A stretch of 64,000 bases of DNA from Cladopsammia gracilis (taxonomy: Eukaryota > Cnidaria > Anthozoa > Scleractinia > Dendrophylliidae), in assembly GCA_022457155.1 (NCBI GenBank), contig JAJGOT010000132.1, forward strand, positions 600,001 to 664,000. Reading direction: 5' to 3'. Shown here in pieces: positions 12,301 through 25,105 of this stretch. The position numbers and the translations under genes were made by a program. How positions within the stretch are numbered: the first letter of the stretch is position 1; the number at the start of each line of letters is the position of its first letter. Below the pieces are notes generated by a model that did not search any database, was not told where the DNA came from, and was given only the letters and a program-made list of their open reading frames with translations.

Positions 12301-15300
12301 TACACAGACGCCGTTGAGGTTGGAGGTCAGTTGGTCATAGCAGAAACCTTTGAAAAGAAATCTATGTTAACCTATTTATTCTATTCACCTTTACAGAATA
12401 TTTTCCATTTCGGGTTGTGTTTACAGTTTGCTTTAAGGCTGCTTAACTTCCCAGACGGGCCAAAACCGGCGATAAGCGTTGCGTGGTAGACACTTGAAAT
12501 CTCTTCACAGATTCATGGAATCAATAAACCGTCTTGCCATTTCAAAACAATGCCGGCTTACATGTATATCAGAAGAAATATCCGTATATTTGCTTGCTTT
12601 GGATTATTGAATCTAACACTGGTGAACAGAGCCGGTGAAATAATTCCCGCTTAAAAATATAAAACAACAGCTACTCAGCTGGCTCAACCACTCTGCACGC
12701 GATTGTCCCGCTGTGTTTGTTTACGGTTATTTTATTTTTAGTTAAAAATCGATCTTCACTTTTCTTGCTATTTTCTGAGTTTTCTATGGTACGAGCATTA
12801 ACCATTCAACTTCATTTCATCTTATATTTTACTGTGACCAAAATAAAACTCAAATTGGTCCACAAATGCAAATAGATCTTCTCACAAATGACGCGCAACT
12901 TGGAGCTTGCCGGATGTAGTCACTTTCAATTCAATGCCGATAACAACAAACTGCCGCCAAAATAGATCACTTTCAACTTCAAAATTTGGGATGAAATCAT
13001 GGAGTCAATTGGAGTCAATCAGGTTTTCGAGAAGGTTTATAACTTAAATGACTGGAATTGGGTGTTATTTGGCGTTTGACTTGCCGTTTTTGAATCAATC
13101 CAACCAATTTAAAATATGCATCACCGATGACTACAAGCAGACATGTACGACAACAGTCAAACTATACCACGATAATTTTTTTCAACTGGTCCACTCCACT
13201 CTAAGAAAAACATTTCCTGGTAAATCATTAATAGAGGTATAAGGTTCGCATTGTTTTCTTTCGATGTCTTTACATTAAAGCGAGGAAATCCATGTACAAC
13301 TTTGTCTAAATTACGTGCATTCTTCGGTTCCACCGGAAGTCATTCACCTGAATTTTACCCAAAGCATGCTGGGAAGATGGTAATATCCTCCTTTGTGTTC
13401 CATCAGGATATCCAAACACCGAGAAGTGGGTTGAAAAATGATGTGCAGCCGAGTTTTTTCAACCCTCTTCTTGGTGTGTTTGGATACCTGATGAAACACT
13501 CTTCCTCGTGTTTGATATATCTTCTCAAACTCATCATTAAATGAGGAGAAAATGAAGGAATAAAATCACCAAAATCTTTGCAAACTAAGACCGGGTATTC
13601 AAACATCCTTCACAGTGGTGATTTCCTTCATGTAGCCTGCATAACAGGCATTATTGGGGCCGCTCAAGCGGGTTTTGGGGCTTCGCGCTCGTGTGTCGCC
13701 CTTCATGTTCGTGTGCCAAAACCCGCTTGAGCACCCCCAATAATGCCTGTTATGCAGGCTATCCTTCATGTTCTCACCATGAATTATTAATGAGTTTGAG
13801 AAGCTCTTGAGGAAATAAAGAAAGTATGTATCAAGAAAGCTGCAGTGTTCATCAGGTCACGAGTGCGGGACAAGTAAAAAATCTCAGTCCCAACAGGAAT
13901 CGAACCTATGACCTTCCATAAATTGGTTGGATGTTCCTATAACCACTGAGCTACGAGAGACTTGTGGTGTGCTAGTCTACTGTAGGCTGGAGATACACTA
14001 GGTTCATGTATGACATGCATTCTGTGTACTGCTAGGATCAGCAATGTCGGAAGCATCATGTGTGGTGATAAATAAAGAAAGATGGTAAATTTTATGCTCA
14101 GTAATGAATTCAGAAATGTAATTTTCATCATGTCACAAACATGGAATTAGTCTCCCAAGCAGCCGTTATTTGTCTCGTTATGCAGCGCTTGGGGAGGAGT
14201 GTTGCATGATGAGGCAAATAACGGCTGCATGGGAGACTAACGTGGAATCAGCAAAGAAAAACTCTGAGTCCCTGACAGCAACCTACATGTAAGATACTAG
14301 TATGACTATATGTAATATTTTTCAGCCGTGGACAGCTTGGCCGTGGTTTGATAGTTGAAGAGCAGAGTGCTGCAGTTATTCCAGCCCTGGAAGGAATCAG
14401 GATTCAGTTTGTAGCTGCAGGTGGATGGCACTCAGCGGCAATAAGTGGTGAGAAGAAAGTAAAAACACTTCTTGCAAAAACCGCGCAGTGACTGATATGA
14501 AGTTACTCATGAAAGTTATATTTGTAAGTCCAAATATACTAAAAAAGTTACTATTTATACCCTCTCAGCTTATTCCAACCTAAGTATACATTTAGGTTTG
14601 TGCAACTTTCCAAATTACATGCAAGGAAACTTGCAAGATAAATAACTACCGGGGTAAGTTATAAAATTTTGTGTTCTTGATTTTATACAGTTGACTTCAT
14701 GACTTTTGTATGTCTTTATTGTTTTTAAATAGTCCACTTTTGTTAGGATGCAATGAATTCGTAAACTGCTACATGAAGCAGTCCCTCTCTGGATAGTCAG
14801 TCGGGGAGCTTAAATCACTTGCATTAGGTCACCCAAGGGACAGTGAGGAGATGTAACTCCCACTTGCTCATCATGAGCAATTATAATCATTACCTACTCT
14901 ACTGTCCAGTGAGAGAAGGAATTCTTTTCAGGCTTTGAACAAGCTTGTATACTGTAAGCTCTCGTGGGGATAGGACAAGAAGAAAAAAGCATGAACAAGC
15001 TTGCATGTGCTTTTCTTTTTGCTCCATCCCTGCCAAGAGATCCTGTTTATTAACCAGACGTGTGAATACGCGCATGTGTAATGAACTGGTTATCGGTAAT
15101 GGTGGCTTAAATTCACTCGCTCACTCCTTCCATCAGCTGTAAACTTAGTGACATAATGCTTTGTTACGAATGTGTTTTGTTACAAGAACAATGTGAATCC
15201 ATCAATGGCAATAACTAATTTGTTGTAAACGAATACTAGAAATTGCAACCTTTTTTACATACCTCCCTGTAGAACTAATATTCGAAACTTATCAATTCGG

Positions 15301-15653
15301 TTTCAAGGACCTAAGTTTTTCAACTCGTTAAGTCATGAAATTCAAAACAGTGAAAGCATCCGTTTGTTTTGCAAAAGACTTAAAAAATTCCTTCTTTCTT
15401 AGTTCTTAGTCAAAAATACTCTTTGTTGAGCTACATACTTCTTCTTTGCTTTTCTTTTCTTTTTAAAATAATACATTTTATATTTCATGCTGTCCTCATA
15501 ATTCGTATGATTATTCTATATTGTCAGGAAGCCTATAGTGCATAAGCCCCCGGCTTCTATATAGGCTTCCTTGTCACTACCACATTAAACATTTTGTAGT
15601 CTATCGTCTTTTAAGTTATTATAAATTTCTAGTGTGTTGTATTATTATTATAA

Positions 15654-15710
<57 letters not shown>

Positions 15711-18700
15711 CATGTATATTTTTTTTAATGTGGTTAATGGCAAAATAAATAAAATGGAAAAATGGAAAATGAAAATGAATATAAATAACAAAAGGCTTAA
15801 AGATGTTTCACATTTGGAATCTTTAATGCAACATTAAAATCTATCTAAAAGGCTTTTTCAACCAAGACACGCATTTTGATGTTCATGAAAACATAAGCTT
15901 ATTTCAATATTGCATTATGCGTTGGCATTTCTTATTCACGGCTTGGCTCTTAGGAGCCTTTGATTTGGCAAGTTTTGGGTGTTTCTTGGTGTTGCAGAAG
16001 CCATTGTTAGTTAGCTTTTGTGTTGTAGTGCGGGTATTGTTCAGCGTCTTTTGACACTTTTGTTTTACGTCATTTTGTGATCACATCCACAACACCAAGA
16101 AACTACCCAAGTTTTGAACAGATGTGGATGCGCGGTGGTGTAGTGGTTAGCACGTTGGACTTTCAACCTGAAGGTCGTGTTGTTTCGTTAGACAAGAAAG
16201 TTTATTCCACATTGTCTCTCTCCACCCAGGTGTATAAATGGGTACCGGCGACAAAATGCTGGAGGTAACCCTGTGATGGGCTAGCATCCTATCCAGGGGG
16301 GAGTAGCAATATTCCTAGTTACTTCATAGTATATAAACCAGGTCACCCTGTGATGGACTAGCATCCCATCCAGGGGGGAGTAGCAATATTCCTAGTTACT
16401 TCGTGGTACAGAAACCGGGTTAAGCTCCGGCCTTGTTGTTTCCTTGGACAAGAAACTTAGCTCCGCATTGTTCCTCTCTGCCGAGGTGTAGAAATGTAGA
16501 AATTGGTGTAGAAATTGGTGCTGGGGTAATCCTGCACTGGACTAGCATTCCATCCAGAGGGGATTAGTAATATTCCTACTTGCTTTTTGCTATATAAACA
16601 TATAAACTAGGTTTAGCTCTGGCCCAGCTGGGGCTCTGCTCTTACTCATTGCTTGCCCTTCAAACTCACACATCACAAAAACTCCTGCTATTCCAGCCAG
16701 GCTAAAGTTCTCAACAGAATTACATGACATGTGTTATGTTGAGGAATGACTGCTCTTTTCCAAAGTTTCTTTTTATAATCATTGTGTCTTGCCCACAGAG
16801 TTTGGTGATCTTTACATGTGGGGATGGAATGAGAAAGGACAACTAGGTTTGGCTGTCAATCATGATGACGCTGATGACAGACAGTCATCCAGTGGTCAGA
16901 TTCAGTGTCAGGCAGTCCCTGTACCTGTTGACATTCCGGATGACTTGGAAGTTTTGACAGTCAGCTGTGGAACAAGACATACGGCTGCACTAGCTGGTAT
17001 GAATATTTCATATTGTACATAACACATGTTTTACCTTTTTATTAAGGTTAACATAAGAAGGCCAACCTCCTGTTTTTCCTGTTCAAGATGTTTTTGTAAT
17101 TTTACTTTGGCCACATCATCTTGAATAAAATGTTATGTCATGTTGTGTCGTGTCGTGTCGTGTTGTGTTATGTTGTTAGGACATTTTACACTTGTTCTAA
17201 ATTGCTCATGGGACAAAAGAGACGTTTACATGTATATGCAAAATGCACACAGAAAATGTTCATGCAGATTGTAAGAAGACATGAGATGTGAGATAACTCC
17301 ATAAATTTATGCAAAAATTGCTGGTTCTGCTGACCTCACCGTCACTAATCAACCCTTTCAATACAAAGACCAAAAGTGAGTGAGAAAATGAATCCCAACT
17401 TTAGTTTACAAATTATTGACAGCAAAATACATTATGCCATATGAAAGTACTGCTAAATCACTTTCATTTAAGTAATCACACTTCAAGAATTAAAAAGTTG
17501 AAACTGATTATTCAGAATGTTGCATTCCCAACTCAAGTCCTTTGGGGAAGTGTCAATCAGAGTTTGCCGTGATCAACCACACACTCCATTCAATAGAATT
17601 TTCCGACCTTTATTCCATGATCCTTGGGGCATGCAGTGAGAACTAAGAATTACAATAATTCGCATTACTAAGAAAATGACTAAAAATGAACAGACATTAG
17701 ACAACAAAACAAATAATAAGGGAAAATTCAAAGCCAGCTTAGTTAATAGTTCCCAACTCCAGGTGAGTAAATAGAAAATAGATGATATAGGGATCTCCAG
17801 TAAATTAGTCTCTTGACTCCTGCAATGTAGTTTTGACTCCTAAAGGCACATGCTCCATTACGAAAGTGATCGTATTTCTATTTGAAATTGTCAAAAGTGA
17901 TATAACATAAACAAAAAAAAAATATTAATAACGAGCCTGAACATTGCGTTATGTAGTTTTTAAAAAACAAAAGTAACGGCATAACGCAATGTTCAGGTTC
18001 GTTACACAGAAGATTTTCTATTCATCTCAAAGCTAAAAGAGCTTTTCTTCCCGTTCTCAGTTTTGCAAAAGGCAGATCTCCAGCTTTTTTATTCACCAAG
18101 GGGTGGGGTGGGTGTGTGTGTGTGGGGGGGGGGGGGGGGATAGGTGAAATTCTAATTTTCACATAATCTAGCTCCAATATCACTTCTAACATGGAACCAA
18201 AACACTTCTTGAAGTAATTACTTGTCATTGAGTAATATGTTATGCCTTGCTTGCTGTTTTGACTAAAGTCCTGACATTGAATTCTAGGTGATGGAAGTGT
18301 ATGGACATGGGGATGGGGTAAGGTTTTATTGGTTTAGCTATTTATTTTTTTATGTAACTTAGGTACTGTATTTCCTCAAATTTTAATTATGATCCCTAAC
18401 CCCCCCCCCCCCCCCCCCCTTCAAAAAAATTGCCCCCTTTAAGAATAATATTTGAAATACATAGGATACATAGGATAGCGCCAGCTAATTTGCAGCTATG
18501 CCACAAGATAAACTTAGATAAAAAAAAAGATGATAATATGAGCTAAGGTAGAACTATAAACTACTAAATGGCCCTTATGTATGTTGCATAACACACTCAA
18601 ATTTCACCCCCAAGACGTGTTTGTGAACAAAATTCTTCACGTTTACACTGTTCTTCTTTACTCGTTTGGGAGTTCGTTGTTGCAAAACTTCACAAGTTTA

Positions 18701-19424
18701 CAATACCATTGCGAGGCTTGGGGGTGAAATTAATTGGTCTGACGTTAATATGCATAAGGGTTATTAGGTAATATTAAGCAAATAAAAATATGCATTATCT
18801 AAAAGAGATTTTCCTATTTTAACTCTTATACAATACAATACAATACAATAACCTTTATTTCACGTCGAATTTAAAATAGCAAAATTGCTAATGTCTTCGA
18901 GAAAATAAATAAAATAAATAAATAAAAATAAGATAAATATGGAGTAATAAGATAAGAGTATAAACTTACAATATGTACAATTCCGTAATTAATAACAACA
19001 GTATTATCAAACTATTTACAACTAATTACAGAAAGGACAACAGTCGGTGTGGAATTCTAAATCGCGAATAGCCGACTTAAAAGCTGCAACTGTAGACAAC
19101 GATCTGATGGTGTTTGGAAGGGAATTCCATAATTTACTTCCATAGTAAGACAGAGAGTGTAGGCCACATGTATTGGTGTTAACACGAGGGATAATAAGAG
19201 AACGTGTACCACTAGAACATCTCAGTCTTGTTCCTAACCAATGAATTGCTTTCAAAGAGAAAATGTGTATTTGTTATGTTGCAGGTTGTTATGGCCAACT
19301 TGGGCACGGTGACAGGAAAAACAAATATACGCCGTCTCAAGTCGTGGCCTTCTCTTCGCTGAAACACAAAGCAAAGACACTCTGTTGTGGTGATTGGTCA
19401 ACGTTTGTGATAACTGCAAAGTAA
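9379..19424 (+). CDS. RCCD1: RCCD1-like protein (RCC1 repeats), seven coding exons
   Basis: Exons are 9379-9601, 10291-10545, 11881-12061, 14326-14447, 16799-16996, 18288-18317 and 19285-19424. All junction phases match and the total is 1,149 nt (382 aa; human RCCD1 is about 376). RCC1-type blades are visible: VFGFGYNGFTQCG near residue 23, VACGKEHALLLSSLGDVYSL, RGQLGRG then AAGGWHSAAIS, LYMWGWNEKGQLG, VSCGTRHTAAL, WTWGWGCYGQLGHGD and a C-terminal CCGDWSTFV. Family knowledge: RCCD1 partners the JmjC protein KDM8 in chromatin and chromosome segregation. Exon 6 is only 30 nt. The chosen ATG makes an N-terminus resembling the human protein, but the frame is open upstream to at least 9277, so the start is not certain. 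Confidence 0.85.
10062..10237. mobile_element. pogo/Tigger-like MITE
   Basis: Inverted ends CAGTGGAATCCCAATTTTT and AAAATCGGGATTCCTCTG, in RCCD1-like intron 1, stopping about 50 bp before exon 2. The interior is rich in TTTTTCGAAC-like motifs. A clean TA duplication is not seen on the left. Confidence 0.6.
10747..11201. mobile_element. 455-bp foldback element with TTAA flanks
   Basis: Ends AGTGCACCTAA and TTAGGTGCACT, flanked by TTAA at 10743-10746 and 11202-11205. Arms of about 170 bp pair nearly throughout. TTAA duplication suggests piggyBac or Kolobok mobilisation. It splits a reverse copy of the 1200-type repeat. In RCCD1-like intron 2. Confidence 0.8.
13395..13810. repeat. Dispersed repeat with internal inverted repeat, copy 1
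   Basis: Contains inverted ATCCAAACACCGAGAAG and its partner, then a tail (GAATTATTAATGAGTTTGAG). Shared with 36590-36900. Split by the MITE at 13633-13761. In RCCD1-like intron 3. Confidence 0.75.
13633..13761. mobile_element. 129-bp foldback MITE with 9-bp target duplication
   Basis: Near-perfect hairpin: TAGCCTGCATAACAGGC and its complement, inner arms TCAAGCGGGTTTTGG and complement. Flanked by TCCTTCATG at 13624-13632 and 13762-13770. A 9-bp duplication is typical of Mutator-like elements. Confidence 0.85.
13835..13965 (-). mobile_element. tRNA-derived SINE
   Basis: Read on the minus strand, an A-box-like TAGCTCAGTGG is followed by an exact B box GGTTCGATTCC (complement at 13896-13906), as in tRNA-headed SINEs. 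It has no tRNA-length acceptor stem and continues into non-tRNA sequence, so it is not annotated as a tRNA gene. Confidence 0.65.
15250..15480 (+). mobile_element. LINE 3' end
   Basis: Plus-strand translation has TNIRNLSIRFQGPKFFNSLS, then CKRLKKFLLS and a stop, a CR1/L2-type ORF2 C-terminus, with an A/T-rich 3' region. In RCCD1-like intron 4. Confidence 0.6.
15640..15705 (+). repeat. (TTA)n microsatellite
   Basis: About 20 consecutive TTA/ATT units in RCCD1-like intron 4. Similar tracts occur at 23245-23310 and 55742-55788. Confidence 0.95.
15977..16108. mobile_element. MITE with GGGT(A)GTTTCTTGGTG ends, copy 2
   Basis: 132 bp, flanked by AAGTTTT at 15970-15976 and 16109-16115. Same family as 297-431 and 59941-60062. 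Confidence 0.85.
16120..16620 (+). mobile_element. tRNA-derived SINE with three body units
   Basis: A tRNA-like head (GGTGTAGTGGTTAGCACG, degenerate B box) is followed by three imperfect copies of a unit containing GACTAGCATCCCATCCAGG and GGGGAGTAGCAATATTCCTA (16268, 16346 and 16531). In RCCD1-like intron 4. Confidence 0.7.
17929..18004. mobile_element. Foldback MITE
   Basis: Hairpin arms GAACATTGCGTTATG and CATAACGCAATGTTC around an A/T loop, in RCCD1-like intron 5. Confidence 0.75.
18826..19258 (-). mobile_element. LINE 3' end, minus orientation
   Basis: The minus-strand ORF at 19022-19255 has SLIIPRVNTNTCGLHSLSYY then GSKLWNSLPNTIRSLS and FKSAIRDLEF, a clear LINE ORF2 C-terminus. Its 3' UTR ends in a (TTGTA)n tail (AATACAATAC on the plus strand, 18828-18852). 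In RCCD1-like intron 6. Confidence 0.75.
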
Positions 19425-20420
19425 CCTTTCGTTTAACAATGTGCTGGACAATATATCAGCATGCAAGTTTTTGTTGCAAGTCATTGGTTCAAGTTTTTGT
19501 TGCAAGTCTTTTTGTTGTCTACTTGACACGCAAGAGCAGCCAACATTAAAATAATTCAAAAAATCTCAAATTTCATGTTATAAAATACTTAAAAACAAGC
19601 AGCACCACAGGAAAGTACTACTGGGGAGTTTTTATTTGAATGATCACACTTTGGAAATTTGTCCACAGACTCGAAAGTTAGAACCGCTTTGTACAGCATA
19701 ATAAACAGTACCACAGTTTCCACCTCGTTTACAGCACCACGCAAATAAGTTCAAACAAACAGTAAAGCTGAAAGATAAATCAAAGTATTTCAATAATGCA
19801 AATGTTCAGTTCAAGTTTTGGTGTTTAGAAATGTTATTGGCGAGCGTCGACAGTCAACTTATTTTCTCAACAGCGATGTTGTACTTGTACTAGCAGTAAT
19901 CAAAGATTATTGGAGTGTGTTCGAAACCTTAAATTCAAAGAAATCCAGCTTTGTTGTGGGCCCTTCTTTTCCTATTCATTTTAATTTGACTTTTTTTTTT
20001 CTGCTCTTATTTATTTATCACAAGCTGCCTTTACCAGTTATTTAGACACCTAGACTCTCTTTTAGAACGAGAACTATGTAAAACAAACAACCCTTTGATC
20101 TTGAGTTGCATGAAGCGAATTATCTGGCGGCTGAGTATATGTGAATCACCGCTCGGTTCGTTTTGTTTGATCCAGCACGACAGCATGCTTATTCTTCATC
20201 GAAGGCAAGAAGGTTGACAACAAAATTCCAACCTGCGGATTGATAACAATTCAATAAGATTACCAAGAAATTTCCGAGAAATTCCTCAAAAAGAGTTCTC
20301 CCGCAGAATGAGTTGTCACGTGGGCGCGAGTCTCGGATGATTCTTAAATGAAAACGAGGCCAACAGGCTTCTTGAAAGAGAGACCAAGACAAAAAGACAA
20401 AAGCACATCAAACATCTCAA

Positions 20421-20516
20421 TGTAGCCCTAGTCCGTTTTAATGTACGGCAAGGATACACGTAAAAGTGTATCTTCGCCGTTCATTACAACGGACTAGTCT
20501 AAAATTTCAGGCTACG
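20421..20516. mobile_element. Foldback MITE
   Basis: Arms AGTCCGTTTTAATGTACGGC and a complementary GCCGTTCATTACAACGGACT, with outer GTAGCC/GGCTAC. Confidence 0.75.
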
Positions 20517-20715
20517 TATTTTCATCACCCGAAAGAAAAATATACTGTTCATGGAATATAGAAATCAAGCAACAGGTGATCGTGGCAGTTCAGTGATCTG
20601 TCTATTATTTTTATAGAAACATAATTTGCATCAGAAGCTTATCTGTTATGAGCTTGTTTGCATAGATAGGCCGGGAGATAGGCTAATCTAACAACGGAGC
20701 TGTCAATCCATTTCC

Positions 20716-20774
20716 AACCTGGCCATCTGTAGCCCGAAAAAGTTGTTTATCTTCGGGCTACAGATGGCCAGTTT
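20716..20774. mobile_element. Short perfect hairpin
   Basis: Arms CTGGCCATCTGTAGCCCGAA and its near-exact complement around a short loop. Confidence 0.7.
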
Positions 20775-21923
20775 GAACGTATTTGTAGGAGTAATTTTCA
20801 ACAAAATGTGACCATTATTTGGAGTAGATGCCTCATGGCTTTTCAAAGTGACACTTGAAAAGGTATTCAGCCCGGGATTAACAGGAATTTCCCTGATTAT
20901 TGTTTTTTCAGTAGCCGAAAGGCCGTAATTTCTTCTATTTTCGTTGAATTGCTCACCATTCAACAGTGAAGCCCGCCATAAAAAAAAAAAACATTCTTAT
21001 TTTTAAAGGTAAAATAATGACTTCCAAAACAATATGTATGAAGAATGATCAAAGGTTGTGCTCATTGTATGATATACGATCCTAGTTCGCTAGAAGAAAA
21101 CTTTCTTCTGAATTATGTTTTTGGCTTTTCAGTATAGCCAGTTATCTTAAGAGATTCCATAGATATATACCTTATAAGTGACTTAGATTATGTTTGTTGC
21201 TGAATATGATAGTGACTAATAAAAACGTTTCACCACTTGTTTTTTGAAGGAGTAGGTCTACGGCAGAAATGGCTAGAAATGGTATTTCCGAGCATTTAAA
21301 AATGTTCAACTTCTTGGTAAGAGGCTCCAGCCATATTTGATCATATTTAAACAGCAAAGGTGAACATAATGGCTATTCATTCTTTTTACAGTAGATTCCA
21401 ACTCGCCCTACAAAACTGCGAAGGGCTTTAGGATCGGACCCCTTTTGTAGGGTGGGTGGAGGCAGGGGCCTAGCTACAAGGGTTTCTGGTGTATTCTTGA
21501 CACCCGTTGCGTTTGAAAAATTTATTTTTAACGATTCCTGTTATATTTATGTGTGGAAATCTGATTAAGTTTTCACATTTTCCACTTTGGAACTCGAATT
21601 AATGAGATAATGTGACACAGGCTTTCTGCATTTGTTTTAACAGCAGGAGCACTAAACAAAACAACTACTGAAGTTGAATATAAGTTCACTGATAAAAAGT
21701 TTATCCATTCTTACAACATTACAAAACATTTAATTCTATTTTTTATCATAAGTACTTAAAGTTTACTGAATGAAAAGCAAATATCAACCGAGAAAAATAA
21801 AGTACGGTTATTGTAATTTTCGTCGGCTTTATCCATTTTATAAATTGAAATTTGAGGTGGCTCCATTGTTATTTCGGGCGCACTCGTCTATGAAAAACGT
21901 TGTCATAAGTTTTTCGGCTCTAA

Positions 21924-22206
21924 GGGCTGGTTCCCACTAGCGACGTAATCGGAAGCAGAGTCGGAGTCAGAAGCGTAAGGAGTCTTACGTTCTAGTGGAA
22001 ATCAAAAAACGGAGTCGCAATCGGAATCGGAAGCTCGACGGAATCGGAATCGGAAGGATCAGAAGGTTTCCTTTTTCTTCCGACCCCCGCTTCTGCTTCG
22101 TCGCTTACTATCTGCTTCCGTCGTTTTGATTTCCACTAGATCGTTAGGTTCTTACGATTCCGATTTCGCTTACGGTTCCGCTTACGTCGCTAGTGGGAGC
22201 CAAGCT
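21924..22206. mobile_element. MITE with CCCACTAGCGACGTAA ends
   Basis: Ends CCCACTAGCGACGTAA and TTACGTCGCTAGTGGG. The left interior is purine-rich (CGGAATCGGAA repeats) and pairs with a pyrimidine-rich right interior. Flanked by TAA/TTA-like trinucleotides, suggestive of PIF/Harbinger. Confidence 0.7.
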
Positions 22207-22529
22207 TAAAGCGATGGCTATAAAACTTTGCGAAAACTAACAGCTATTATTTAGCAATAATATGATAAAATTGGATTTAACTGGGAAAAATATTTTTAGT
22301 GATAATCGAGCTTAAGTGAACCCCACTTTTTGAACAAAATCGCACCCAGTGAAATATTTTGCCGTTATATTTGTGTTCAATTTCTGGAATCATCTTACAT
22401 TGACTCAATACATACCCTTACCACGTTTCAGCAAAATCGGTGGAGCAGAAGTGCGGAAGTATTTATAACATCAAAATTTAGCCCTAAAATTATCTTAAAT
22501 ACTTGATGTTCTTTAACAATACAATCCAC

Positions 22530-23236
22530 GAACCCGGGAGAAGACTTCGCAATGCTTGCAAAATCTGAATTCTAAGCCGATAGCAAATCGTGCGCACCGT
22601 TAAAAAGTATTCACTGGTTCTGTAAATATAATACCCAAACCTGTTCAAATCTCCAATGCTGTGTTTTCCAACAGTTTTCGAAAATTTGATCCAGCAGTTT
22701 GGTGTCAGACTCCTTCCACATGAATTTCAAGATACTGCAATACTTTCATAGATTTTTTCTGCTTAGAAGGGCTTTCAATTGGAGAAATACTTTTGAGATT
22801 GTAAGCTACTACGCATCTGAGCTCAGGCGAAGCTGACAACTGAGCAGTTTTGTTTTATATGAATACGAAATTCCACGCGTGCTCATTTCGTATTCATAAA
22901 CAAAACTGCTTGTCAGCTTCACCTGATCTCAGATAAGAAGCATCTTACAATCCCAACAACTGTTTGGCCAATTTAAAGCCCTTCTAAGCAGAAAAAAATC
23001 AATACAAAGGTATTGCAGTACCTTGAAATTCGTGTGAAAGGAATTTGACACCAAACTGCAAGATAACCTTCGAAAAATGTTGGAAAACGCAGCATTGGAG
23101 ATTTGAGCAGGTTTTGGAGCATTTTATAATGTTTCCATAACTAGTGAATACTTTTTAACGGTTCGCACGATTTTCAATCGGATCAGAATTAAGATTCTTC
23201 AAGCATTGTTAAAGCCATCTCCCAGAAATTCGGGTC
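22530..23236. mobile_element. Large (about 700 bp) imperfect palindrome
   Basis: Two arms of roughly 340 bp pair almost end to end around a short centre near 22870-22886. Paired landmarks include CAAATCTCCAATGCTG/GCATTGGAGATTTG, CAGTTTGGTGTCA/TGACACCAAACTG and TTTCGTATTCATAAAC/ATATGAATACGAAA. No coding potential. Confidence 0.85.
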
Positions 23237-23240
23237 AGTA

Positions 23241-23309
<69 letters not shown>

Positions 23310-23416
23310 TTAGGGATGTTTAACAGATGATGAAAACTAAAAATTCAAACGCGCGACAGCAAACTTTGTAGTCGGCATCTCTCAAATTTGAACTGTTAAA
23401 TAAAGCATTTATACGT

Positions 23417-23704
23417 AGGTAAACGATTTTTCGTTTGTCTCACGATGGAGTCACTTTAAGATGTTGATCGTGACGTTTCGACTGCTATGACTGCTAGTCT
23501 TCATCAGGCGATGAGGTCGATTGGTTTTCGGGATAATAATGAGGATCGAAATGCACCAATAGCAACAAGCCAACGTGCTACAGAAGCGACACGTAACCAA
23601 TCGACCTCATCGCCTGATGAAGACTAGCAGTAATAGCAGTCGAAACGTCGCGATCAACATCTTAAAGTGACTCCATCGTGAGACAAACGAAAAATCGTTT
23701 ACCT
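23417..23704. mobile_element. 288-bp foldback element
   Basis: Arms of about 115 bp run from AGGTAAACGATTTTTCG to its complement and include GCCTGATGAAGACTAGCAG. The loop is unique sequence. Confidence 0.8.
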
Positions 23705-25105
23705 ATCTTACACACCACGATGAACAACAACCACATTTTTAGTAACATTTATACGTAGTATCCCAGGTTTACTGATTGAATGGACGTCTGCGAATTTTTT
23801 TTTTTTTTTATTATTATTATTTCAGCAAAACGTGAATTTTTTATGATTTTTTAAAGTCTTCGAAATTTGACGCCATTTTGGACCACCGTTCGCATTAGTC
23901 GCCTCGGTAGGACGGGAGCTGTGTTCGAGACTTATTCCCATCTCACTTGTAAATAAGCGGACATTTTTTTATTCTCGCCAAAAATGCCTGAAAGATGTGT
24001 CGCAGCGCGCTGCAACAACATCTGACCCCGAGAAGAATATTTCTATGCGCAAGATTCCTGAACCAAGGTCACAGGGGTTTATTATGAGCCCGTTGCTATT
24101 CTTTTCAGCGGGGCGGGTCGACCGCAAAAAAATAGGATTTCGAAATCGAAAATTACCCAAAAAATTGCACATGAATCGATGTTAGGAAAACAGGTAGTTC
24201 TCAAGATCGCAAAAGAGAAAGTAAACAAAACTTTCAAGGTTTACAAACATAACATCAAGCTACTTTTTGAAACTATCATTAAGGAATTTCACAAAACCAG
24301 TGTTTATCTCTCGATCAATTTATTACCAGTACACAAATAGTAAGGTTTGAAATATTATTGCGATTTATTTGAAAACAAACAGACAGAAGTTTTTTTATTC
24401 TTGCAAAATATATATGCCATATACCATATTTTAAGATGTCTATGTGGGATTTTCAATGCGATATCTTAAACGCGCTAAATTTCACTTTTACTGATTTCTA
24501 AGTTTCTTGTTTATCGTCGTCATGGTAATATCGATTTTGCCAGATAATATATCTTGCCAAACTTCGATTAAAAACTAGTTAGTGGTGAAAATTTCACGTT
24601 TATCTGACTTGGAGAAGACCGCTTAAAAGCCGATTGAAAAATGTTGGTATGGTCTCCAGAAAACTGTATCGAAACACCTTAATACCGAAGCATCTTAAAT
24701 TACGTTTTTGTTTTGTCGAGGTTGTATTATGCTTAATTGGTAAAACAAACAAAAAGTGCATGGCAAAGGGAATGCTCACTGTGGTTATTGCCTATATTTC
24801 ACCACACTAGGGTTGCATTTGATGACAGGAGATGAACAGTAAGATAAATCCGTGCTAATAATATGACAATTTAAACAATTTTTTTGAGGGGAGGGGGGGG
24901 GGGGGGGGTGTTAATAATGTTACTCCTCATTTTGTTGGGTTAATACTTTAAGGTTGTGTCTTTCTTTATAACACAACAATAAACCAGTAAACTTCCCAGA
25001 GGATTTTTTTTGCTTGCATGTATGCTTTTTTGTGCCAGTTAGTTTTGCTGTTGTTTCAATTTCAATAACGTATCAGTGTATAATGTTCGATGTTTTCTCT
25101 GTAAA

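Noticed and set aside
13896..13965. Possible tRNA gene (A and B boxes)
   Set aside because: No complete cloverleaf or acceptor stem; sequence continues as a SINE body.
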